6,676 nt of DNA from Alphaproteobacteria bacterium (GTDB taxonomy: Bacteria; Pseudomonadota; Alphaproteobacteria; Rs-D84), in assembly GCA_009785765.1 (NCBI GenBank), contig WQVP01000020.1, forward strand, positions 1 to 6,676. The letters are read 5' to 3'. The notes under the pieces are model-generated. The model did no database searches, was not told the origin of the DNA, and saw only the letters and a program-made list of their open reading frames with translations. The stretch's first letter is position 1, and each line of letters opens with the position of its first letter. Both the position numbers and the translations under genes were made by a program. Positions 1-5,302 of the stretch are shown one piece after another.

Positions 1-405
1 TACTTTTCTGTGAGACCAGAACACACAAACTGCTGTCCGACGGGCGATTTTGACAGCAAAGGCAACTGTTGTTATCACGGGATAAAAAACGAAAGATGTA
101 TAATTCCAGGCGCTTATAATCATATCGTAACTCTGGCCAACGGAACTTTATATTGTATAGGCGGAGCGATTAATGCAGAGGGGCATTGCAACGGGCAACT
201 TGCGCTTATAGATGGCAATAATCAATATATAACTGGTATAGACAATGCTTGGCCTCGTTTCCCTGTACGAAAGTATTTCAGAATAGCGCCAGGCAGCGGC
301 GGCGGCGCCCCTGTTTATTGCACTTGGAACTATACTACAGGATGGCCTATTGGTGCACCGACGGGTTGCTTTGTTCCAGACAACTTTATAATCCGTCAAA
401 ACTAG
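1..405 (+). CDS. C-terminal part of a Cys-rich, probably secreted protein (5' end outside window)
   Basis: The frame is open from base 1 to the TAG at 403-405, so this is the end of a longer gene; the GTG at 10 is only an internal codon. I do not recognise the family. Numbering from the GTG at 10, two segments share the spacing CxxGxxxxxGxC: residues 9-20 (CPTGDFDSKGNC) and 49-60 (CIGGAINAEGHC). This looks like a degenerate internal repeat. Further Cys residues at 8, 21, 30 and two near the C-terminus, plus many Gly, Asn and aromatic residues, suggest a disulfide-stabilised extracellular or periplasmic protein. There is no membrane segment or C-terminal anchor in the visible part. The DsbA-like protein further right could in principle act on such substrates, but nothing here links them. 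It ends just before a two-way terminator shared with convergent pth. Coding is well supported; function is unknown. Confidence 0.7.
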   Translation, partial: YFSVRPEHTNCCPTGDFDSKGNCCYHGIKNERCIIPGAYNHIVTLANGTLYCIGGAINAEGHCNGQLALIDGNNQYITGIDNAWPRFPVRKYFRIAPGSGGGAPVYCTWNYTTGWPIGAPTGCFVPDNFIIRQN

Positions 406-410
406 GGCTG

Positions 411-449
411 AATTTAAAATCCCCCGCAAAATGCGGGGGATTTTAAATT
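411..449. terminator. Bidirectional intrinsic terminator between convergent genes
   Basis: An 18-bp perfect inverted repeat (411-428 with 432-449) surrounds a 3-nt AAA loop. The core is CCCCCGCA facing TGCGGGGG, flanked by A/T runs that give a U-rich tail in either direction. It lies between the converging Cys-rich gene and pth. The pth stop codon TAA (443-445) is inside the stem. Confidence 0.9.
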
Positions 450-1090
450 TCTATTTCAGAGATGATTTTATCCACAATCTTTAATTCGTCCGACGTGAAT
501 TTGGAAAGCACGTAATCCGCCACTGGCATATTTATGATTTGACATCGCTTTGCTCCGTCCATGCAAGATTCTGATTTCTGATTTCTGATTTGAGATTTTA
601 TAAAACTAACCACAGACCACTGGTTACTGGTTACTGGTTCTTGGTTACTATTTGGGCGGCCGACCCCTATTCTTATTCTTTTATAATTATTTCCAATTGC
701 GGCCGTGATTGATTTTAATCCATTATGGCCACCGTCCCCACCACCAGTTTTTGTGCGTACATCACCCAATTTTAAATCTATATCATCGTGAATCACTATG
801 ATATTTTCAAGCGGGATTTTATAAAACGCCATCAATGCCTGTACCGCTTTGCCGGATAGGTTCATAAATGTTTGAGGTTTTGCCAGGATAGTTAGGAGTT
901 TGGAGTTTAGAGTTTGGAGTTGTGTTTTCGCAACAAGTGCGTCGTGTTCTTTACGCCAATTAACTTCAAACTCCAAACTCCTAACTCCAAACTTATCAAT
1001 CGCCATAAATCCAACGTTATGACGTGTTTGTTCATATTTGACACCCGGGTTCCCCAGGCCAACTATTAATAAAGGCTTTGATTTGTTCAT
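443..1090 (-). CDS. pth: Peptidyl-tRNA hydrolase, with repeat-derived insertions
   Basis: Cytosolic enzyme that cleaves the ester bond of peptidyl-tRNA released from stalled ribosomes, recycling tRNA. The 215-residue product has the family signatures in order: VGLGNPG at 10-16, the TRHNVGF block at 22-28 with catalytic His24, QTFMNLSG at 73-80 with Asn77, HDDIDL at 101-106 with Asp102, and GGGDGGHNGLKS at 116-127 with Asn123. Between GVGRP (142-146) and YVLSKF (193-198) there are 46 residues where E. coli has about 8; this extra block (about 148-187) is encoded by tandem heptamers. A second pair of arrays flanks the VNWRKEHDALVAK segment. The start at 1090 gives the canonical N-terminus; an upstream ATG at 1162 would only translate a repeat array (IIHYLLYN-like). 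No Shine-Dalgarno precedes it, and a TATAAT ends 6 nt before ATG. Divergent from the barrel gene. Confidence 0.93.
   Translation of the reverse strand: MNKSKPLLIVGLGNPGVKYEQTRHNVGFMAIDKFGVRSLEFEVNWRKEHDALVAKTQLQTLNSKLLTILAKPQTFMNLSGKAVQALMAFYKIPLENIIVIHDDIDLKLGDVRTKTGGGDGGHNGLKSITAAIGNNYKRIRIGVGRPNSNQEPVTSNQWSVVSFIKSQIRNQKSESCMDGAKRCQIINMPVADYVLSKFTSDELKIVDKIISEIEI
530..649. repeat. Composite in-frame insertion in pth, about 120 bp
   Basis: The block encodes roughly Pth residues 148-187, absent from normal Pth proteins. It contains two different heptamer arrays (567-600 and 621-655, annotated separately) and a GC-richer part around 535-566 that carries no heptamers. The total length change keeps the frame. 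The boundaries are estimated from where Pth family similarity stops and resumes, so they are uncertain by several residues. Confidence 0.7.
567..600. repeat. Heptamer array, unit GATTTCT
   Basis: Units in order: GATTCT (one base short), GATTTCT, GATTTCT, GATTTGA, GATTTTA. The array lies inside pth and on the coding strand gives the SQIRNQKSES stretch. The right-hand units are degenerate, the inner ones perfect. Confidence 0.85.
621..655. repeat. Heptamer array, unit TGGTTAC, with an inverted partial copy
   Basis: Units: TGGTTAC (621-627), TGGTTAC, TGGTTCT, TGGTTAC, TATTTGG. The bases just to the left (about 608-619, AACCACAGACCA) match the reverse complement of TGGTTACTGGTT at 9 of 12 positions, so a small fold-back is possible. 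It encodes the SNQEPVTSNQ stretch of the Pth insertion. Confidence 0.85.
890..994. repeat. Facing heptamer arrays inside pth, unit AGTTTGG / AACTCCA
   Basis: Left arm 890-922: AGTTAGG, AGTTTGG, AGTTTAG, AGTTTGG, AGTTG. Right arm 962-994: AACTTCA, AACTCCA, AACTCCT, AACTCCA, AACTT. Bases 890-908 and 968-986 are exact 19-nt reverse complements, and the stem extends to 890-914 / 962-986 with 23 of 25 Watson-Crick pairs. The loop encodes apparently native Pth sequence (around NWRKEHDALVAK). Pth is only about five residues longer than usual here, so the arrays seem to replace native loops rather than simply add to them. Confidence 0.88.
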
Positions 1091-1102
1091 GGGTTTATTA
1101 TA
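1091..1102 (-). promoter_or_regulatory. Putative pth -10 element, leaderless arrangement
   Basis: On the minus strand TATAAT occupies 1102-1097 and is followed by AAACCC, then ATG at 1090. A start point 6-7 nt after the -10 would fall on the A of ATG. There is no Shine-Dalgarno. The -35 region is made of heptamer repeats and shows no good match, so promoter strength is unclear. Confidence 0.5.
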
Positions 1103-1103
1103 C

Positions 1104-1138
1104 AATAAATAATGGATAATAAATAATGAATAATAAAT
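1104..1138. repeat. Heptamer array, unit AATAAAT / AATGAAT
   Basis: Five contiguous units: AATAAAT, AATGGAT, AATAAAT, AATGAAT, AATAAAT. It lies just upstream of pth in the divergent pth/barrel-gene intergenic region and faces a second, less regular array at 1164-1191. Confidence 0.85.
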
Positions 1139-1163
1139 GTGCGCCGCATACGACGCAGACAAA

Positions 1164-1191
1164 ATTATTGATTATTAACTATTAATTAAAA
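1164..1191. repeat. Degenerate heptamer array, unit ATTATTA
   Basis: Units: ATTATTG, ATTATTA, ACTATTA, ATTAAAA. In reverse complement it partly matches the array at 1104-1138, so the two can form imperfect AT-rich hairpin arms around a GC-rich loop (about 1139-1160). It runs directly into the Shine-Dalgarno of the barrel gene, and any promoter of that gene must lie in or next to it. Confidence 0.6.
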
Positions 1192-1197
1192 AAGGAG
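1191..1197 (+). promoter_or_regulatory. Shine-Dalgarno of the barrel protein gene
   Basis: AAAGGAG sits 6 nt before the ATG at 1204. It fixes the start and contrasts with pth, which has none. I could not pick a convincing -35/-10 pair upstream in the AT-rich array. Confidence 0.8.
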
Positions 1198-1203
1198 AAC
1201 CTT

Positions 1204-1695
1204 ATGAAAAATAAAATAATCACTTCCGTCGTTGCTTTGGCTTTGGCAACACCGGCGCACTCTGGAATCGTTGACCTTTACGTCGGACTGTCCGCCGGTA
1301 TGGGGTCTGCGATAATTGACAACAGCGGCAACACATCGCAAAATTTCGGCATAATGGCTGGGATTGATGTGCCAATCTTTCGCGCAGAAATAGAATATTC
1401 TTTTTTAACAACAAATCATTTTGATGCGCACCTTGGGATGGCGAACGTATATCTTAAAGCACCAATTCCGGTTATAACACCTTATGTTGGTGGCGGCTTT
1501 GGACGGGTATTCGGCGGAACAAATGGCGTTGAATCGGGCCCAGCATGGCAAGGCATGATAGGCCTTCAAATGGACGCGCAATTTTTACCACTCTTGTTTG
1601 ATTTGGAAGGCAGAGTTTTACACGTAAGCGAAATAGTACCAGGCCACAGCATGACCGACGTATCCGCCCGTGTTAAGGTAAGATATCGTTTTTAG
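1204..1695 (+). CDS. Small outer-membrane beta-barrel protein
   Basis: 163 residues. The N-terminus is a clear Sec signal peptide: MKNK, a hydrophobic stretch ending near residue 16, and an AHS site, so cleavage after Ser20 is likely. The mature part alternates polar and hydrophobic residues, is Gly-rich (LSAGMGSA, YVGGGFGRVFGG), and ends in VKVRYRF. A C-terminal Phe after alternating residues is the usual outer-membrane insertion signature for BAM. Size and pattern fit an 8-stranded OmpA/opacity-type barrel of about 140 residues (OMP_b-brl class); this assignment is by pattern, not by a search. Nothing indicates a specific ligand. It is probably co-transcribed with polA, which follows after 26 nt. 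The stop TAG is formed by the first unit of a TAGGAAC array. Confidence 0.8.
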   Translation: MKNKIITSVVALALATPAHSGIVDLYVGLSAGMGSAIIDNSGNTSQNFGIMAGIDVPIFRAEIEYSFLTTNHFDAHLGMANVYLKAPIPVITPYVGGGFGRVFGGTNGVESGPAWQGMIGLQMDAQFLPLLFDLEGRVLHVSEIVPGHSMTDVSARVKVRYRF

Positions 1696-1720
1696 GAACT
1701 AGGAACTAGGAATTAGAAAT
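1693..1720. repeat. Heptamer array TAGGAAC at the barrel gene / polA junction
   Basis: Four units: TAGGAAC, TAGGAAC, TAGGAAT, TAGAAAT. The first TAG is the stop codon of the barrel gene. The third unit carries AGGA at 1708-1711, 10 nt before the polA ATG, and is the best Shine-Dalgarno candidate. The array therefore forms almost the whole 26-nt intergenic spacer. Confidence 0.88.
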
Positions 1721-1721
1721 T

Positions 1722-4451
1722 ATGGCGACTCTAACAATAATAGATGGTCACAGTTTATTATTCCGTGCATATTACGGTGTGTCATCACGGCTTTCCAATC
1801 GTGATGGCATACCAACAAATGCGGTATTCGGACTGGTCAATATGGTGTTGTCGCTTTTTGCCGCACGCAAAAATGATGACGTTTTTATTTGCGTGTTTGA
1901 CGCCGCACGTGAAAATTGGCGGAACGAAATTTATCCAGAATACAAAGCGAATCGGGGCGATACTCCGCCCGATTTAATCGCACAAATTCCACTTGCGCAT
2001 GATGCAATGCGGGCGCTTGGCATGCCTGTGCTGGTCATCCCAGACGTAGAAGCGGACGATGTTATCGCAACATTATCTGCGCATGAATGTGCCATGGGGC
2101 GTGAAACACGCATAGTTTCGTCTGATAAAGATTTAATGCAATTGGTGTCTGGGTGTGTGCATCTTTACGATGGCATGCGTGAAAAAATTATCCGAACGCC
2201 AGAGGTCTTGGAAAAATTCGGCGTATTGCCAGAGCAAGTCGGCGACGTTCTTTCGCTTATGGGCGATTCGTCTGATAACGTGCCCGGAGTGCCCGGAATC
2301 GGCCCGAAAACCGCCGCTGAACTAATTAATCAATTTGGCACTTTGGAAAAACTTTATGAAAATCTGGGCGCTGTTAAAAACGAACGCCGGCGAAATTTAT
2401 TAAAAGAGCATAAATCATCCGCCTTTATTTCAAGACAACTTGTCGCATTAAAAATGGACGTTCCATTGCCAGAATTTAATTTTGCACCACACACGATTGA
2501 TGGCGCCGCCGCCGCAAAATGGATGAGAGATGAATTGAATTCTAATTCGCTGGCGGCGAAGATAGAGGATATGTTTTCGCCGAAACTGGAAACTGGAGAC
2601 TGGAAACCAGAAAAAGACAATACCAGTTTCCAGTCTCCGGTTTCCGGTTTCCAATTAATACAAACCGAATCGGAATTAAAGGAATTCTTGGCCGACATAA
2701 CCGACGCCGTCGCCATAGACACAGAGACCACCGGGCTTTGCCAAATGACGGCGAAAATTGTTGGCATATCTTTGGCAACCGATTCGGATTCTGCGTATAT
2801 TCCAATTCGGCATATCACCGCACCAACTGATTTATTTGGCGACGCAACCAACCAACAATTACCAATTACCAATTACCAATTACCAATTGCAATCGTGCGT
2901 GAAATCCTTTGCCCTATTTTATCAAATCCCACCATCATAAAGGTTTTTCACAACGCAAAATTTGACCTTCATATGTTAACCAACGAAGGGTTTGATATAA
3001 ATAAAATTGCGCCAATTGATGATACTATGTGCCTGTCGTATATATTAAATGGCTCTGCTCATTCGCATTCTTTGGATGAACTTTCCAAAATTTATTTGGG
3101 GCATGATACTATAAAATTTGATTCATTATTTGCGCCCAGAGCACCAAAAAACTTTGCGGCCTTGGACATAGATGTTGCGGCAAAATATGCATCCGAAGAC
3201 ACACAAATTACCATGCAATTATACCGATTGTTCCGCCCAAAACTGGACAGCGACGAGGCATTAAAAAAGCTTTATGAAAATTGCGACCTGCCGTTAATTA
3301 AAATATTAATGCACACCGAACGCAACGGCGTATTAATTGACCAGGCCGGCCTGGCCGCACTTTCAGACATACTTCATAAAAAATTAAACGAATTAAGTGC
3401 ACAAATTTTTGCCGCCGCTGGACGCGAATTTAACATAGCATCCCCCGCCCAACTTGGCACAGTTCTTTACGATGAATTAAAAATCACAGGACCCAAAAAC
3501 AAATCAACAGATGCGGGTGCACTGAACGATTTGATTGACTCTCATGAAATTATACCGCTTGTGCTCTCGTGGAGAAGTTTATCAAAATTAACCGGAACTT
3601 ACACGGACGCATTGCCAAAGTCAATCGGCACAGATGGCCGTATTCACACCGATTATCATCAAGCATCAACAAACACTGGGCGCCTGTCATCACGAAATCC
3701 AAATCTTCAAAATATCCCGGTGCGCAATAATATTGGCGCTGAAATTCGGAAATGCTTTGTTGCGCCGGCCGGACGTGTTTTAATATCCGCCGACTATTCA
3801 CAGATACAATTGCGTATGCTTGCCCATATTGCAAATATCCCATCAATGATAGATGCGTTTAAAAACGGAGTGGACATTCACGAGTCAACCGCACGAAAAA
3901 TATTTCAAATTCCGGACGACGTGCCCGTCGCACGCGACCAAAGGCATTCTGCAAAGACTGTAAATTTCTCTATTGTTTATGGCGTATCGGCGTTCGGACT
4001 TGCCCGGCAATTGGATATACCGGTCGGCGCCGCACGTGAAATTATTGATTCATATATGCGTGCGTATCCGGAAATTAATAACTATATGGAACAAACCAAA
4101 CAATTTGCAACGACGCATGGATACGTAAAAACACCATGGGGCCGCCGCATAGAATTACCCGGAATTAATAATCCACGGTTAAAGGCATACGCACTTCGTG
4201 CGGCAATTAATGCACCAATCCAAGGGTTTGAGGCCGACCTTGTCCGATTCGCAATGGTGAAACTGGACGAACTTATATACGGCGCAAATGATATCAAAAT
4301 CATAATGCAAGTTCACGACGAAATCGTATTTGAATGCGATGAAAACACAGCCGAACAATGGGCGCATAAAATACGCAATACCATGGAAGATATTACAAAA
4401 ATGTCCGTGCCTTTAATCGCAGATTTTGTAATCGGAGCTGAATGGAAGTAG
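1722..4451 (+). CDS. polA: DNA polymerase I with 5'-3' and 3'-5' exonuclease domains
   Basis: Gap-filling, primer-removing repair polymerase, 909 residues (E. coli 928). The flap nuclease domain (about 1-285) keeps Asp8, FDA at 59-61, EADD at 110-113, SSDKD at 133-137 and GDSSDNVPGVPGIGPKTA at 181-198. The 3'-5' exonuclease (about 320-510) keeps Asp333/Glu335 (DTETTGL), Asp415 (HNAKFDLHM) and Asp493 (YASEDTQIT), so proofreading should work, unlike many PolA proteins. The polymerase part has motif A DYSQIQLR (691-698), motif B R741/K745/F749/Y753 in RHSAKTVNFSIVYG, and motif C VHDE (864-867). Motif A has Gln696 where Glu (E. coli 710, Taq 615) is usual. Phe749 matches E. coli Phe762. Two heptamer-array insertions lie at about residues 288-312 (interdomain linker) and 378-389 (exonuclease loop). 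Stop codons of polA and the next gene are 2 nt apart. Confidence 0.97.
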   Translation: MATLTIIDGHSLLFRAYYGVSSRLSNRDGIPTNAVFGLVNMVLSLFAARKNDDVFICVFDAARENWRNEIYPEYKANRGDTPPDLIAQIPLAHDAMRALGMPVLVIPDVEADDVIATLSAHECAMGRETRIVSSDKDLMQLVSGCVHLYDGMREKIIRTPEVLEKFGVLPEQVGDVLSLMGDSSDNVPGVPGIGPKTAAELINQFGTLEKLYENLGAVKNERRRNLLKEHKSSAFISRQLVALKMDVPLPEFNFAPHTIDGAAAAKWMRDELNSNSLAAKIEDMFSPKLETGDWKPEKDNTSFQSPVSGFQLIQTESELKEFLADITDAVAIDTETTGLCQMTAKIVGISLATDSDSAYIPIRHITAPTDLFGDATNQQLPITNYQLPIAIVREILCPILSNPTIIKVFHNAKFDLHMLTNEGFDINKIAPIDDTMCLSYILNGSAHSHSLDELSKIYLGHDTIKFDSLFAPRAPKNFAALDIDVAAKYASEDTQITMQLYRLFRPKLDSDEALKKLYENCDLPLIKILMHTERNGVLIDQAGLAALSDILHKKLNELSAQIFAAAGREFNIASPAQLGTVLYDELKITGPKNKSTDAGALNDLIDSHEIIPLVLSWRSLSKLTGTYTDALPKSIGTDGRIHTDYHQASTNTGRLSSRNPNLQNIPVRNNIGAEIRKCFVAPAGRVLISADYSQIQLRMLAHIANIPSMIDAFKNGVDIHESTARKIFQIPDDVPVARDQRHSAKTVNFSIVYGVSAFGLARQLDIPVGAAREIIDSYMRAYPEINNYMEQTKQFATTHGYVKTPWGRRIELPGINNPRLKAYALRAAINAPIQGFEADLVRFAMVKLDELIYGANDIKIIMQVHDEIVFECDENTAEQWAHKIRNTMEDITKMSVPLIADFVIGAEWK
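2583..2656. repeat. Facing heptamer arrays in polA linker, unit AAACTGG / CCAGTTT
   Basis: Left arm 2583-2610: AAACTGG, AAACTGG, AGACTGG, AAACCAG. Right arm from 2623: CCAGTTT, CCAGTCT, CCGGTTT, CCGGTTT, then CCAATT. Pairing 2583-2610 with 2623-2650 gives 24 Watson-Crick pairs of 28; two of the four others (2587-2646, 2594-2639) are U-G wobbles in the mRNA. The loop is 12 nt. The encoded segment, KLETGDWKPEKD followed by NTSFQSPVSGFQL, falls between the flap nuclease and 3'-5' exonuclease domains, where an insertion is tolerable. Confidence 0.9.
2854..2888. repeat. Heptamer array in polA exonuclease domain, unit ACCAATT
   Basis: One variant unit (AACAATT) followed by four perfect ACCAATT copies (2861-2888). 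Three units span 21 nt, so the peptide has a 7-residue period (QLPITNYQLPI). It lies between the DTETTGL and HNAKFD motifs. No inverted partner is visible nearby. Confidence 0.92.
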
Positions 4452-4453
4452 TT

Positions 4454-5206
4454 TTATTTAAGACACTTAACGCCAAAACCGGCGGTTGCAATTGCGCCTA
4501 TTTTATCTTTAAACGAATCGCTTCGCGAATTTAAAACAACCGGCGGAAGACGTTCGTTCCCAACAACAAATCCCGCCGCAGAAAATCCCCCAAATATGGT
4601 AAGCGCCTTCCATAAAGAATTACCTTGGTCAATATCATCCGATATCAAAATATCCGGTCTTGGCATGGTTATGCCCTTTATCTCTTGGGCATCTTTTGAA
4701 AAACAAACATCAAACGCATTGTGATACGTTTTAATATTTGGTTCACCTTCTTTTAACCATTTTTGCAAAGTTGCCGCATCCACAGACGATTTTATTTTGT
4801 CAGAAACCTTTGACGACGGTGTAATAAAATTCACAACCGGAGAACCAGAAAGCCCAAATTCACGGGACAGTCGCACCGCATTAAGCGTTATATTATATTT
4901 CTCTGTTAAATCCGGCGATATATTAAGCGCCGCATCCGTTATGATAAACGGCCGTTCCCCGTCTTTGTTAAAAATCGCACAATGTGATAAAAATTCACCG
5001 CCCAGCTTTTTATTAAGCAAAAGAATCACACGCATCATTTCGGACGTTTCCACAACACCTTTGACGATAACCGTGTTAATAACATCTATGTCCATTGCTG
5101 CAAATTCATCGGGCGATACATCCATCACAGACGTGAATCCAAATGATTCCACGTCTGATAATTTTATGTAATTTGATTCATGCCCTATGACGATAAGTTT
5201 TTTCAT
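4454..5206 (-). CDS. Short phosphate acyltransferase (Pta/Ptb family)-like protein
   Basis: 250 residues, slightly short for phosphate acetyl/butyryltransferases (about 300 or more). Family-like blocks occur in the right order: VIVKG at 46-50, LSHCAIFN at 73-80, FIITDAALNISPDL at 87-100 followed by NAV at 109-111, PDILISDDIDQGNSLWKALT at 184-203 (compare PDIEAGN in the family), GFVVGN at 212-217 and LNSRSDSFKDK at 225-235. Such enzymes exchange acyl groups between CoA and phosphate. The central DGPLALDNA-type block is replaced by YHNAFDVCF, so activity or substrate may have changed; no kinase partner is visible. I use the ATG at 5206: an ATG at 5257 lies inside the terminator hairpin and would translate its U-rich tail. 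No Shine-Dalgarno. It converges on polA with a 2-nt gap. Confidence 0.72.
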   Translation of the reverse strand: MKKLIVIGHESNYIKLSDVESFGFTSVMDVSPDEFAAMDIDVINTVIVKGVVETSEMMRVILLLNKKLGGEFLSHCAIFNKDGERPFIITDAALNISPDLTEKYNITLNAVRLSREFGLSGSPVVNFITPSSKVSDKIKSSVDAATLQKWLKEGEPNIKTYHNAFDVCFSKDAQEIKGITMPRPDILISDDIDQGNSLWKALTIFGGFSAAGFVVGNERLPPVVLNSRSDSFKDKIGAIATAGFGVKCLK

Positions 5207-5218
5207 GCGACGACTATA
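5207..5218 (-). promoter_or_regulatory. Putative leaderless -10 element of the acyltransferase-like gene
   Basis: On the minus strand TATAGT at 5218-5213 is followed by six bases and then ATG at 5206, the same geometry as at pth. The upstream DNA is the T-rich tail of a terminator, with only weak -35 candidates (for example TTTCAT at 5241-5236). The terminator upstream implies that the gene needs its own promoter. Confidence 0.4.
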
Positions 5219-5243
5219 AAATAAAAATAAAAAAAATGAAAAC

Positions 5244-5273
5244 AAAAAATCCCGCAAAAATGCGGGATTTTTT
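5244..5273 (-). terminator. Intrinsic terminator of the DsbA-like gene
   Basis: A 13-bp perfect stem (5244-5256 with 5261-5273) has an AAAA/TTTT loop and a CCCGCA / TGCGGG core. On the minus strand it is followed by a long T-rich tail (down to about 5216). It lies about 100 nt after the dsbA-like stop codon. The stem is symmetrical, but no plus-strand gene ends here. Confidence 0.9.
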
Positions 5274-5302
5274 AAAATTTATTTATATGAGACAGATGCG
5301 CC

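Noticed and set aside
293..308. GGC-rich trinucleotide run
   Set aside because: A short Ser/Gly codon run in the Cys-rich gene, too short to be a notable repeat.
148..446. Overlapping open frames on both strands in the first 450 bases
   Set aside because: Shadows of the Cys-rich gene; they run into the terminator and have no start signals.
567..994. Possible CRISPR array
   Set aside because: Units are 7 bp and contiguous without unique spacers, no cas genes are present, and the DNA is coding.
1091..1162. Upstream ATG at 1162 extending pth by 24 residues
   Set aside because: The extension only translates a heptamer array (Tyr/Ile/His/Leu-rich), and family similarity starts right after the ATG at 1090.
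2354..2872. 172-residue open frame on the minus strand within polA
   Set aside because: It is antisense to conserved PolA domains, and its repeats are just the reverse complement of the heptamer arrays.
4797..5171. 124-residue open frame on the plus strand
   Set aside because: It is wholly antisense to the acyltransferase-like gene, has no ribosome binding site, and lacks recognisable domains.
5207..5257. Upstream ATG at 5257 extending the acyltransferase-like protein by 17 residues
   Set aside because: The ATG lies in the loop of the terminator, and the Phe-rich extension is a translation of its T-tract; MKKLIVIG is a normal start.
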